A DNA stretch of 64,000 nucleotides from Anolis sagrei (Eukaryota; Chordata; Lepidosauria; Squamata; Anolidae), in the NCBI RefSeq assembly GCF_037176765.1, contig NC_090023.1, forward strand, positions 7,671,542 through 7,735,541, read 5' to 3'. The notes under the pieces are model-generated. The model had not been told where the DNA came from. It ran no database searches and saw nothing but the letters and a program-made list of their open reading frames with translations. Within the stretch, counting starts at the first letter, position 1; every line of letters begins with the position of its first letter. The translations under genes and the position numbers were made by a program. This document shows positions 22,258 through 33,262 of the stretch, piece by piece.

Positions 22258-22592
22258 CCGTGATGGTGAACCTATGACACGCGTGTCAGCACTGACACGC
22301 ATGGCTATTTTTGATGACACACAGACACATGTGGCCACATACAGAGAAATACACCTTATAAGAGCCAATCTAATTCCATCCTTAAGTTTGTAAAAGGCTC
22401 TACAAATTAAACATCTGCACGTTTGAGCATTGTTCACTCAAATAACTCAGCATGGATTATACATTTTTCTTATTTAAACTATAAATATTGCAAAATTATG
22501 GGGTTTTTTTGTCAAAGTGATACTCCACCTAAGTTATGCTCAGGTTTTTGGCAAATGTTGACACACCAAGCTCAAAAGGTTACCCATCACTG
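22258..22592. mobile_element. non-autonomous hAT transposon with 8 bp target duplication
   Basis: The ends 'ccgtgatggtgaacc' and 'ggttacccatcactg' are inverted repeats of the Charlie type. 'acctaagc' flanks exactly on both sides (22250-22257, 22593-22600). Confidence 0.88.
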
Positions 22593-22815
22593 ACCTAAGC
22601 AGTTTGAAAACAGCTCATAGCTGTAAGAAAAAATAGGTATCGCTAAAAAGCGGGGGAGATATTTTATGACACAATAAAAGAAAAAGTTCAGAAAATGCTG
22701 GTGACCAAAAGGAAGGAGGAAGCCCTGATGGCTCTTTGTCATAGAGAATGGAGCGACAGCACTCCCCTGTGGCTGGATTTGAGCACAACCTCCTAGGCAC
22801 CGAAAAGCTAGACAT

Positions 22816-23915
22816 CATAGAATCAAAGAGTTGGAAGGCCCGGTCCTGTTCAACATCTTTATTAATGACTTAGACGAAGGGCTAGAAGGCATGATCATCA
22901 AGTTTGCAGACGACACCAAATTGGGAGGGATAGCCAATAGTCCAGAGGACAGGAGCAGAATTCAAAACGATCTTGACAGATTAGAGAGATGGGCCAAAAC
23001 TAACAAAATGAAGTTCAACAGTGACAAATGCAAGATACTCCACTTTGGCAGGAAAAACGAAATGCAAAGATACAGAATGGGGGACAATGCCTGGCTCAAG
23101 AGCAGCACGTGTGAAAAAGATCTTGGAGTCCTCGTGGACAACAAGTTAAACATGAGCCAACAATGTGATTGGCGGCAAAAAAAGCCAATGGGATTTTGGC
23201 CTGCATCAATAGGAGCATAGTGTCTAGATCTAAGGAAGTAATGCTACCCCTCTATTCTGCTTTGGTTAGACCACATCTGGAATATTGTGTCCAATTCTTG
23301 GCACCACAATTCAAGAGAGATATTGACAAGCTGGAATGTGCCCAGAGGAGGGCGACTAAAATGATCAAGGGTCTGGAGAACAAGCCCTATGAGGAGTGGC
23401 TTAGGGAACTGGGCATGTTTAGCCTGAAGAAGAGAAGGCTGAGAGGAGATATGATAGCCATGTATAAATATGTGAGAGGAAGCCACAGGGAGGAGGGAGC
23501 AAGCTTGTTTTCTGCTTCCTTGGAGACTAGGACGCGGAACAATGGCTTCAAACTACAAGAGAGGAGATTCCATCTGAACATGAGGAAGAACTTCCTGACT
23601 GTGAGAGCCGTTCAGCAGTGGAACTCTCTGCCCCGGAGTGTGGTGGAGGCTCCTTCTTTGGAAGCTTTTAAACAGGGGCTGGATGGCCATCTGTCAGGGG
23701 TGATTTGAATGCAATATTCCTGCTTCTTGGCAGGGGGTTGGACTGGATGGCCCAGGAGGTCTCTTCCAACTCTTTGATTCTATGATTCTATGAAGAGACC
23801 TCCTGGGCCATCCAGTCCAACCCCCTGCCAAGAAGCAGGAATATTGCATTCAAATCACCCCTGACAGATGCCCATCCAGCCTCTGTTTAAAAGGCTCCTC
23901 CCGGCCATGGCTGAC
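22816..23915 (+). mobile_element. CR1 LINE flanked by inverted CR1 tail pieces
   Basis: The central + copy (about 22838-23783) encodes the RT motif IIKFADDTKLGGIANSPEDR and the C-terminus [13 protein letters not shown] in two overlapping frames (22831-23220 and 23169-23708). A - oriented tail scrap precedes it (22816-22837) and a - oriented 3' end follows (23784-23900), making a tail-to-tail inverted pair. Confidence 0.85.
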
Positions 23916-23995
23916 ACCTGATCCTCAAGCATCAGTGGTGAGTCCAGGAGGACCCCCAGATTGCGGACCTGTGTCTTTAGGGGTAACTACATTTA
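23905..23995 (-). mobile_element. L2 scrap
   Basis: 'ggtgagtccaggaggacccc' resembles the antisense L2 segment at 14775. Confidence 0.4.
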
Positions 23996-24256
23996 CCCGG
24001 CATCTGCCAGTCCCCATGGGTTTAAGGGAGGGTCTACTGTAATAGCCATTAATAGTCAAAGTAAAAAAAAAAAAACAAACCAAGATATTTGTTGAGTTGT
24101 TACACTTATAAACATCTTTAAAATGTGCATCTTAAATCACAAGGACATCATAAGGAGATATTGTTCAACTACCTAACTACTGCAGCCAGAATTGAATGCG
24201 CTAAGAATTGGAGACAGAAAGAAATTCCTCAAAAAGAAGACTAGCAAATCAAAATT

Positions 24257-24580
24257 TTGGAGATAAGAAGATCCAACCAGTCCATCCTCCAGGAAATAAA
24301 GCCCGACTGCTCACTGGAGGGAAAGATACTGGAGACAAAGTGGAAGTCCTTTGGCCACATCATGAGGAGACAGCAAAGCCTAGAGAAGACAATGATGCTG
24401 GGGAAAGTGGAAGGCAAAAGGAAGAGGGGCCGACCAAGGACAAGATGGATGGATGGCATCCTTGAAGTGACTGGACTGACCTTGAAGGAGCTGGGGGTGG
24501 TAACAGCTGACAGGGAGCTCTGGCGTGGGCTGGTCCATGAGGTCCATGAGGTGAACGAATGAACAACAACAACAACAACA
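24257..24580 (+). mobile_element. RTE-BovB 3' end
   Basis: Encodes RRSNQSILQEIKPDCSLEGK and RGRPRTRWMDGILEVTGL and ends in an 'aac' repeat tail. Confidence 0.92.
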
Positions 24581-24589
24581 ATGAACATG

Positions 24590-25600
24590 GACGAATTAAC
24601 TTATTGGCTGACGCCAAACCAAGGAATTCCAAAGAATCACACAAATTGGGACCCGGTAAAAAGGTACTTTAGACAATGGAAAAGAGAGATTATTACTTAA
24701 AGAGAGTAAATCACAGGCAGAGAAGACAACAGCAAGGAAGCAATATATTCCACAATGCAGAAAAAAAAGACACTAAAGACCCTCAAAGACCAGATGGAAG
24801 TCTTTTTTTTTCTTTTTTCTTTTGGAATTTTTCCATATTTTTTAATACTTTTTTACTATTTTTTTTGCTAATTTTTCTGTTTTTTCTCTTTTTCTTTTTC
24901 TTCTTCTTTTAGTAAATCACTACTCTCTCTCTTTCCACTGCTTTCCTATCAACAATGAATATGTTCTCCCACTTTCGCTGTTAAAAATTTCAGTGCATTT
25001 GTTCTGTCGTGTGCTGGGCCTGCAACAGCTGTACTTTTCTATAGGACGTATACTTTTAAGCCCAGTGGGAAGCCAGGGCGCCTCAAAGAGAGGTTCTCAG
25101 GGATTTTTCTGAAGTGATGGTCTTTAGAGTCTTTGATGATGCAAAACAGTCTTTATTATGGAACAAACAACAAATCTTCAATGGTTCAAACAACACTTCA
25201 AGGCTTTCTTAGTCTAGTCCTCAATGGACTGGTACCTGACTTTGATTAACTAAACTTTCTCTGTAGAAAAACCCCTTTTTAACCTCTCCCAGGCTGCTTA
25301 CTATCTATGCCTCATCGGTGTGGAACCTACTACCGATTCCAAATGCATCTGAGTATCGAGTAGACCTACCAGCTGAGGCTTGAAGATATTTTATCTGGAG
25401 TTCCATGGATCTGTAGTGCTGTCCTCCTCAGAGAATTCTTTGAGAACTTCAGGGCTGTTTTCCCTCTGATTGCTGTGAGGATGAGAGGGTGTGAGCTCTC
25501 AGCCAGAGCCTTGGGACCTTTTCCCTGGAATTTCTGTTTCCCCTGGATGCTATTGAGAAAAGAAGCTTTCCTACGGGACGAGCTGGTCTATGTCCTATAG
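24590..25600. other. unassigned stretch with T-rich tract
   Basis: 24805-24910 is T-rich. 25006-25600 may be an eroded LTR-type repeat, but I cannot place both ends. No coding signal. Confidence 0.35.
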
Positions 25601-25601
25601 T

Positions 25602-26045
25602 TTATTTATTTATTTCTGCTACTTATACCCCGCCCTTCTCACCCCCGAGGGGGGACTCAGGGCGGCTTACAAAAAGAAGGCACAATTCGATGCTCATATC
25701 CAAATACATACATATATAAAACAATTAAAATAATTAAACAATTAACAGATTAAAAACATCAATATATAACACAATAACACAATAGTAAACAGTCTCATGG
25801 TCAGTGTTTCGAGTTCCATAGGTCCATTACGTTTCGTCATTATTTGCCCATCATTATGGTCTTTCTTTTTAGCTGCTAGAGTTTCCAAAAGCCTGGTCCC
25901 ACATCCAAGTTTTCAGCTTTTTCCTGAATGAGAGAAGGGAAGTCGCTGATCTGATCTCCCCGGGGAGTGAGTTCCACAGGTGGGGGGCCACTACCGAGAA
26001 GGCCCTGCTCCTCGTCCCCGCCAGTCTCACTTGTGATAAAGTTTA
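25602..26045 (-). mobile_element. L2 LINE 3' end
   Basis: The antisense tail 'tttatttatttatttctgct' with 'gggggactcagggcggctta' leads into the L2 C-terminal coding part ('gagttccacaggtggggggc'). Confidence 0.8.
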
Positions 26046-26392
26046 GCTTCCTTATGAGAGACTGACCAAAAAAAAATTCTCCTTTCCCTCCCAGAGCCCT
26101 GAACAAGGGGCGGAACCAAAGCTTAATTAAGACGGATAGGAGGCCTGCCCTATGACTGCAAACAGATAACAGAAAGAAAATAAAGTTGGATCTCCTGGTA
26201 CAGCTGGACCAGCACAGCAGTTATTAATTCTATAAAACTTATCAATAAAAATATTTTTAAAAAATTAAATCCTAAGGACATCTTATGTATTTTTTTGTTG
26301 GTGGTGGAACCGAAATGAGTGTGCCTGTACAATGGATGCTGCCTTAGAATTAAACTAATTAAGATGGATAGGAGGCCTGCCTTATGACAGTT
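26046..26392. other. unassigned, with a short direct repeat
   Basis: 'ggataggaggcctgcc' occurs at about 26134 and 26367, the second copy ending 13 bp before the tRNA-like sequence. Confidence 0.5.
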
Positions 26393-26466
26393 GGCTCGTT
26401 GGTCTAGGGGTATGATTCTCGGTTTGGGTCCGAGAGGTGTCCCGGGTTCAAATCCCGGATGAGCCC
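26393..26466 (+). tRNA. tRNA-Pro (anticodon TGG), possibly a retrotransposed copy
   Basis: The acceptor arms GGCTCGT/ATGAGCC pair with one G-T wobble. The anticodon stem CTCGG/CCGAG closes the loop TTTGGGT (anticodon 26425-26427). The T arm is CCGGG-TTCAAAT-CCCGG. The variable region is 7 nt, two longer than usual for tRNA-Pro, and no T-run terminator follows; 'tttcgg' leads into a CR1 tail. It may be a degenerating gene or a tRNA-LINE chimera. Confidence 0.75.
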
Positions 26467-26469
26467 TTT

Positions 26470-27098
26470 CGGCAAAAAAAAGCCAATGGGATTTTGGCCT
26501 GCATCAATAGGAGCATAGTGTCTAGATCTAGGGAAGTCATGCTCCCCATGCTCTATTCCGGTTTGGTTAGACCACACCTGGAATATTTGTCCAATTCTGG
26601 GCACCACAATTCATGAGAGATATTGACAAGCTGGAATGTGTCCAGAGGAGGGCGACTCAAATGATCAAGGGTCTGGAGAACAAGCCCTATGAGGAGCGGC
26701 TTAAGGAGCTGGACATGCTTAGCCTGAAGAAGAGAAGGCTGAGAGGAGATATGATAGCCATGTATAAATATGTGAGAGGAAGCCACAGGGAGGAGGGAGC
26801 AAGCTTGTTTTCTGCTTCCTTGGAGACTAGGATGCGACACAATGGCTTCAAACTTCCAATAGAGGAGATTCCATCTGAACATGAGTAAGAACTTCCTGAC
26901 TGTGAGAGCCATTCAGCAGTGGAACTCTCTGCCCCGGAGTGTGGTGGAGGCTCCTTCTTTGGAAGCTTTTAAACAAAGGCTGGATGGTCATCTATCAGGG
27001 GTGATTTGAATGCAGTGTTCCTGCTTCTTGGCAGAATGGGGTTGGACTGGATGGCCCATGAGGTCTCTTCCAACTCTTTGATTCTATGATTCTATGAA
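26470..27098 (+). mobile_element. CR1 LINE 3' end, joined to tRNA-Pro
   Basis: CR1 homology starts at 'ggcaaaaaaaagccaatggg', runs through the RT C-terminal coding region and ends in 'attctatgattctatg'. Confidence 0.9.
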
Positions 27099-27099
27099 A

Positions 27100-27710
27100 A
27101 TATGATGGCATGAATATAGTATTTGGCATACATTGATATCCAATGGAGTCCAGCTCATGGAGATGGAACTTAGGCTACTGATAGAGCCTTTAATCCAGGT
27201 GACTCTGCCATTAATTTCTTCTGGATGCAAAGCCATGGATTAAATCAATTGCTCCCGCTGGGATCCCAATCGGTTTTCCAGATGGGCCGTGGCCTGTAAG
27301 CTGTCCCTTGGGCTAAACCTCTCTGTCTCTCCTGCCGTCCTCAGATTCTCCCTTTTAGAGGCAGAAGGGGGGCTAGGAGAGACCCTCCTCCTGCGGAGAC
27401 TATTCATTGACAGCTGCAGCAAATGCCACGCCAATCCTTTGGGCAGCAAGCGTCAGAATAAGAGGAGGAACAAAAGCTGCTTCTACGTGTCTCTCTGCTG
27501 CGTGGTTTGGAGGAAAGATGCTTTGGGGGAATCTTTGTCCTGTACGAGCCAAAAAGGATACCTTGCCCATCTTTTGATGGTGGGTTTCCATCCATTCTGG
27601 AATGGCGAAGATTGTCTCGCTCTTTGGAATAGCAGTGTCTGGCTGTTAATCATTGCAATGTCGGAGTGATGCTCATCCGGACCTAGCAGGTAAGGAAATC
27701 CCTTCCAAAC
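27100..27710. other. repeat-poor unassigned stretch
   Basis: A 126-codon + frame (27289-27669) is open but resembles no protein I know. No splice or domain evidence supports it. Confidence 0.35.
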
Positions 27711-27722
27711 AGAGGCATCAAG

Positions 27723-27934
27723 GTATTGTCGAAGGCTTTCATGGCCGGAATCACTCAGTTCTTGTGGGTTTTTTCGGGCTATATGGCCATGTTCTAGAGG
27801 CATTTCTCCTGACATTTCGCCTGCATCTATGGCAAGCTTCCTTTCTGAGGAAGCTTGCCATAGATGCAGGCGAAACGTCAGGAGAAATGCCTCTAGAACA
27901 TGGCCATATAGCCCGAAAAAACCCACAAGAACTG
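27723..27934. mobile_element. 212 bp palindromic PLE insertion with 12 bp target duplication
   Basis: It consists only of the inverted 5' segment and the 3' segment of PLE family A, meeting at 'aagcttcctttctgaggaag'. 'agaggcatcaag' flanks it at 27711-27722 and 27935-27946. Confidence 0.9.
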
Positions 27935-28009
27935 AGAGGCATCAAGCTTAGAATCAAGCTGTCAGAAGGGGTGTATTTGCTCATAACAGCTTGCCAAAAC
28001 TTTAAGATC

Positions 28010-28175
28010 TTTACACTATAGAATTAATGCAGTTTGACACCACTTTAACTGTGATGGCTCAATGTTACAGCAGGCTCAAGAACATCTGCAACTCCAAGGA
28101 TTCCTTAGCATAGAGCCCTGGCAGTTGAAGTGTGTCAAACTGCATTAATTCCACAGTGTAGATGCGCCCCAAGTC
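28010..28175. mobile_element. MITE
   Basis: Inverted ends 'gaattaatgcagtttgacac' and 'gtgtcaaactgcattaattc' about 100 bp apart. Confidence 0.75.
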
Positions 28176-28214
28176 TCATATTTATTTGGGATATGAGAGA
28201 AGACTGAGTTGGTT

Positions 28215-28560
28215 ACTTACTTATTTACTTACTTAGGCGATCTCTCGTTGTCCAAGTAGAATTGTCTTCCAAGATCAGTGTCCTGGCGGTGGGTCCGAAG
28301 GTGACTGTGGAGCCCTATTCTTGACCTGCATCTTCTTCCGCAGTGGGGGCATCAGTTTCCAGGTGGAAGGCAGTCCTGGTTGGGGTTGGCTTGACATGCC
28401 TTCCTCCTGGCACATTTCTCTCTTTCACCCTCCATTCATGCCTCTTCAAATTCTACAGCACTGCTGGTCACAGCTGACCTCCAGCTGAAGCGCTCAAGGG
28501 CCAGGGCTTCCCAGTTCTCAGTGCCTATGGCAGAGTTTTTAAGGTTGGCTTTGAGTTGGT
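28215..28560 (-). mobile_element. LINE fragment, family Z
   Basis: Antisense to 'gtgactgtggagccctattc' and the 'gctgacctccagctg' block shared with 21455 and 50505. Confidence 0.65.
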
Positions 28561-28904
28561 AGCTGCCTCCAGACTTTGACATTCCCTTCCATGCTGAACA
28601 TCTTGTCACTTTGTTGGGAAACTTTTGTATTCAGGCAGGACTTTAAGGACTGACTTTTAAAAAAGCTTTTCTGTGTTGTACTGCTGTAAATAATTATTGT
28701 TTTTTTAATAGTTTAAATGTTATAAAGAAGTGGAAATTTAGCAATATTCTTTTCTGTGTGTTTTTTAAGCTGCTCTGAACTCCACAGCTAGGAAAAAAGT
28801 TGGATCTATCCGGCTTCTTTCGTAATGACATCTTTGGATATTTAATTTTGGTAGAGGACTTTGGTTTTTCTGCCAGAGAGTGCTAGTGTCTTGTTAAACT
28901 TCGT
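28561..28904. other. unassigned AT-rich stretch
   Basis: No repeat recognised; it could be distal UTR, but nothing shows this. Confidence 0.3.
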
Positions 28905-29047
28905 TACTGTTGATGTGTGTGTTGATGTTATGTCCAACTTATGGTGACTGTAAAGGGGACCTTAGGTGAGCCAGTGTGGCATACTGGTTTGAGCACTGAA
29001 ATATATCTTTGTAAAACACAGGGTTCAAATCCTTGCTCAGCCATGGA
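28905..29047 (+). mobile_element. tRNA/CORE-type SINE fragment
   Basis: 'gagccagtgtggcatactgg' and 'cagggttcaaatccttgctc' look like A and B boxes. Confidence 0.5.
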
Positions 29048-29605
29048 AATGTATTTATTTATTTACAACATTTCTATCCCGCTCTTCTCAATCCCTGAGC
29101 GGGGGACTCAGAGCAGCTAGCACTGGCAACAATTTGATGCCGCAATATCACAGTATAACAACAACATAAAACCATAAATACACAGTAGATTAAAAAAAAT
29201 AACATTACTTATACAGTCATATAACCATTTCCATTATAATAACAATCATATGGTCCAGTTCAATGTCCAAAGTGCTGTTATGCCTGCTAGTCAAAAGCCT
29301 GGCTCCAAAATTACAATTTAAGTTTTCTCCTAAAGGAAAGGAGAGAGGTCGCCAATCTAATCTTGCTGGGGAGCGAATTCCACAAGGGGGGGTCACCACC
29401 AAGAAGGCCCTGTCTCTCGCCCCCACCAGATGCATTTGCGAGGCTGGTGGGATCGAGAGCAGGGCCTCTCCGGTGGATCTTAAACTGCGAGGTGGAACGT
29501 AGAGGGAGACAAGTAAGCTGGGCCAGAGCCGTATAGGAGCCGTATAGGGCTTTATAGGCCAAGACCAATTGTGCTTGGAAATAGACTGGCAGCCAGTATT
29601 GGTGG
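29048..29605 (-). mobile_element. L2 LINE 3' end
   Basis: The antisense tail 'gtatttatttatttacaaca' is followed by the L2 C-terminal coding region. Confidence 0.8.
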
Positions 29606-29639
29606 CTTTAAACAAGCCACACATTCTCAGTCTCAAAAA

Positions 29640-30180
29640 TGCTATATGTTCACTTCAGGGTTGCCGTAAAACAACCTGAAGGCACACAACAAGATGGGGT
29701 TTTCTTGACAAGCTTTCTTCAGAGTGCCTTTGCTTTTGCCTGAGGCTGAGAGTGTGTGACTAGCACAAGATTACCCAGTGTGGTGGAGCAGTGGGTTAAA
29801 CTCCTGAGCTGCTGAACTTGCTGACCAAAAGGTCAGCGGTTTGAATCTGGGGAGCAGGGTGAGCTCCTGTTGTTAGCATCATCTTCTGCCAACCGAGCAG
29901 TTTGAAAACATGCAAATGTGAATAGATCAATAGCTACTGCTCCTGTGGGAAGGTAACAGCACTCCATACTGTCATGCTGGCAACATGTCCTTGGAGGTGT
30001 CTACGGACAATGCCGGCTCTTTGCTTAGACATGGAAATGAGCACTAACTCCCAGAGTCAAACACCACTAGACTTAATGTCATGTGAAAACCTTTACCGTC
30101 AATAGCCAAGCAGGGATTTGAACCCTGATCTTCAGAGTAATAGTCAAACCACTATATCATCCCGGGGGACTAAATACTGT
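29640..30180 (+). mobile_element. SINE cluster: CORE-like fragments around a type 1 SINE
   Basis: A type 1 tRNA-derived SINE (about 29780-30100, 'gtggagcagtgggttaaact' to 'cttaatgtcatgtgaaaac') splits a CORE-like SINE (29640-29775 and 30105-30165). Confidence 0.65.
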
Positions 30181-30183
30181 AAA

Positions 30184-30330
30184 AACATCAGATACTGTCT
30201 GTTCTTGGAAGTTAAGCAGAGTCAGCCCTGATTAGAACTTGGATTAGAACCTGCCAGCAAATACCATGTGGTGTAGATTGTATTTTGGAGGATCCAACAA
30301 AAGTACCTCTAAACATTGCCTGCCTAAGGA
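30184..30330 (+). mobile_element. 5S rRNA-derived SINE fragment
   Basis: 'tcttggaagttaagcagagt' and 'cagccctgattagaacttgg' match the internal promoter region of 5S rRNA, as in known 5S-derived SINEs. Confidence 0.7.
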
Positions 30331-30456
30331 AACCATCTGAAATTCATAATGGAATAGAGGTTTTGCTATATATCATCCACCCATGTGGAGTATTTTGGAG
30401 TTCAGATTTTTGAATAAGTTATGCTCAACCTGCATATATTTATTCTACAGACCAAA

Positions 30457-31349
30457 ATGTACCAAGTCATGAAAGAAGAATCCAATTACAGTGCCAACAG
30501 CAGTGATAACACCAAACTCCTGGACCAAAGGAGCAAAAGGCTTCCCATTAAACTATTCAGAGGGTCTTGCCATGCTGAGCAGATCCTTCAGACCCTCAAC
30601 TCCTATCGGCAGGATGGCATCTTCACAGATGTGGTGCTGGTGATGGGCGGGCAGAGATTTCCTTGCCACCGGGCCACCTTGTCTGCCAACAGTACCTATT
30701 TCCGGGCCATGTTTGCTGGGAGGCTCGAGGAAGGCTGCCAAGGCATTGTCAATCTTCAAGCCATGTCTGCTCCCAGCATGAGCCTCGTCCTGGATTATAT
30801 GTATGGTGGGGATGTATCCATCCAAGAGGACAATGTAGAAGGCCTCCTTGAGCTGTCCAACTTGCTCCAGATTCCCAGACTCAAGGATGCCTGCGTCGCC
30901 TTCTTGGAAAGACAGCTTCACCCTCGCAACTGCTTGGGCATCATGAGGTTCGCCAACTCCTTCTCCATCTCTTCTCTGGCTGAGAAGAGCAGGAGATTGG
31001 TCCTGGAAGGGTTTGTGGAGGTGTCTCATCATGAGGAATTCCTGGAGCTTGATGCCAAGGAACTTGGAGCATGTCTCTCGAGTGACTGGCTGGTGGTCCC
31101 TAAAGAGGAGGTGGTCTTGGAAGCCCTCATGCGATGGGTCCGCCATGACGTGGCTTCCAGGAGAGGGGCTCTGAAGGACCTTCTGGAACATGTTCGCCTC
31201 CCACTCTTGGACCCCCTGTACTTCCTGGAGAAGGTGGAAGTGGACAGAATCATCCATCAGTCCAAGGAGTGTCTCCCATTGCTGCAAGAAGCTCGCAAAT
31301 ATTACATCCTGGGAACAGAGGTCAACTCTCAACGATGTAGACCCAGAAG
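30457..31349 (+). CDS. KLHL35: KLHL35 coding exon 1 (BTB and BACK)
   Basis: Kelch-like family members are substrate adaptors for cullin-3 ubiquitin ligases; the partner of KLHL35 is not known to me. This exon encodes residues 1-298 of a predicted 587-residue protein (human is of similar length). BTB covers about 40-145, with FTDVVLVMGGQRFPCHRATL and YFRAMFAG. BACK covers about 150-260 and ends in the KLHL35-like block VLEALMRWVRHD through FLEKVEVDRI. The ATG at 30457 lies 6 bp after a possible acceptor 'tattctacag', so a non-coding upstream exon is likely. An in-frame ATG at 30421 would precede that acceptor and is less likely. The exon ends 'cagaag/gtaaaa' in phase 2. Confidence 0.93.
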
Positions 31350-31862
31350 GTAAAAGGGGAAAATTACTAACAATTTCTGCTTGCTTTCTGTTGTTGTTAT
31401 GTGTCTTCTAGTCGACTCCAACCTATAGTTTGCCATGGCTTTCTTCTTTCGTTCAGAGAGTATTCGGCAGTGACATCACTAGAATTGGTGTCTCCCAGGG
31501 CGGAAACTCATAGCGTCACCTCCATGGACCAAAACAGACGACCATGGACCTACTACATGAACCAAACCAGATGACAACATTGTAGCTAAAATATAATAAT
31601 ATTTGAGAAAATCAAAGACTAAAGCTTCCAACATCTAAAATATTATGTGCTTGTAGTGTATGCAAGCCTTGATGATGGTTTCATCAAGGTGTGAAGCATC
31701 ATTACACAGAAGACAGTTAACCAGAACTCAGGCAACTGGGGGAAATGAAGATATAATACGGCATTTGCCAACCTGTTTTTGTAATATAGAAACAATATTA
31801 GTTGGCCTATTTTAATAGTTACTCTCACAGAATCATAGAGTTGAATGAGAATACATGGTCCA
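31350..31862. other. KLHL35 intron 1, unassigned part
   Basis: No repeat recognised apart from a short 'gaatcatagagttgaatgag' CR1-like scrap near 31830. Confidence 0.4.
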
Positions 31863-32508
31863 TCTATTTATTTTTAATTATTTACCGTATTTATATTCCA
31901 CCCTTCTCACCCCACAGGGGACTCAGGGTGGATTATAATGTACATATACATGGCAAACATTCAATGCCATAGATACACAACATATTTAGACAGAGACGCA
32001 GAAGCTATTTAACTTTCCAGCTTTCATGAGGGTATTCTGGCCACCAGGGGAGCTATCGCTTCACTGTCCACTTGTGACACTGATGGAGTACTTCCTCATT
32101 CTTTTGCCTGCTTGCTGGAGATTTTATGGCATTGTAAATTAGTTAAATTAGCCTCTCTGCATAAACGGTACCTAAATTTTCTACTTGATAGATGCAACTG
32201 TATTTTGGGCTGGAAAGGTTGACAGCAAGCTACACAAATGGTCGGAAACTCACTCCGACCCAGGCTGGCTTCGAACTTATGACCTTTCAGTCAGTAGTCA
32301 TAGAATCATAGAATCATAGAATCAAAGAGTTGGAAGAGACTTCATGGGCCATCCAGTCCAACCCCCTGCCAAGAAGCAGGAATATTGCATTCAAATCACC
32401 CCTGACAGACGGCCATCCAGCCTTTGTTTCAAAGCTTCCAAAGAAGGAGCCCCCACCACACTTAATGCAGCTGACTCTCAGCCAGCTGCGCCACAGTCGC
32501 AATGCTAA
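31863..32508 (-). mobile_element. tRNA-derived SINE (type 2) split by CR1
   Basis: The LINE-like tail is at 31863-31960; the body runs to 'gacctttcagtcagtag' at 32298, and the tRNA-like head resumes at 32463-32508 ('cagctgactctcagccagct') after a CR1 tail. Confidence 0.7.
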
Positions 32509-32700
32509 CTCCAACACCTGGAAAAGCACAATCAAAGCACCCCCGACAAATGGCAGCCTCTGTTTAAAAGGCTCCACACTCCAAGTTGGAGAATTCAACT
32601 GTTGAACAGCTCTCATGGGCAAGAGGGTCTTCCTAATGTTCAGGTGGTATCTCCTTTCCTGTAATTTGAATCCATTACTCTCAAGCAACCAGAAACTACA
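32299..32700 (-). mobile_element. CR1 LINE 3' end pieces
   Basis: 'gaatcatagaatcaaagagt' starts the antisense 3' end. A second CR1 piece (32509-32690) follows the SINE head. Confidence 0.8.
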
Positions 32701-33262
32701 TTTATTCTGCATCTAGCAGTCCCCACAGGTGCTAGTTAACTGAGAGTCCACTGTAATTGGGTAATTCCTTTGACTGAAGCCCATGGTTACTAGAAGATTC
32801 AAAAAGCAAACCAATAGAAAGTTTTAGCCTTGTAGATATATTGAAGTAGTACAGGTAAGTCAGGTACATGACAACATATTTGCAGTTGAATCTAACTACA
32901 AAAAAATCATTGGGAAACATTGCACAAAATGGTTTTGACAATTCTTTTGACACTGATGGTGTCATTGGTGTTGTCCGCATGAGGGATTTGGACCCTGGTT
33001 TCATGGAGTCCTAGTCCAATACTCAAACCACATTGCATTTCTCCTCTTGCTTTCTATAGCCATGAAATCAAGGGCATTCAAAACAAACCAAAATTGTAGC
33101 TAGAACTGGGTTGGTGCCTTACTCTGGAATAAACATTATTATGGAAGGAGACGTGCCTTCTGCAAGATTTCACAAGAGAGGCAACCTCATTCAGTTGTAT
33201 AAACTGTATAATTCTTTTCCAAGCAATTGCACTTTTCAAGAGGTTTCTTCATCCCCCTATTT
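32701..33262. other. KLHL35 intron 1, unassigned stretch
   Basis: No repeat or exon recognised. Confidence 0.4.

Noticed and set aside
27289-27669. 126-codon frame in a repeat-poor stretch
   Set aside because: No domain, no splice context and an unremarkable composition.
30553-31332. 259-codon antisense frame across KLHL35 exon 1
   Set aside because: It is the shadow of the KLHL35 coding strand and has no family motif of its own.
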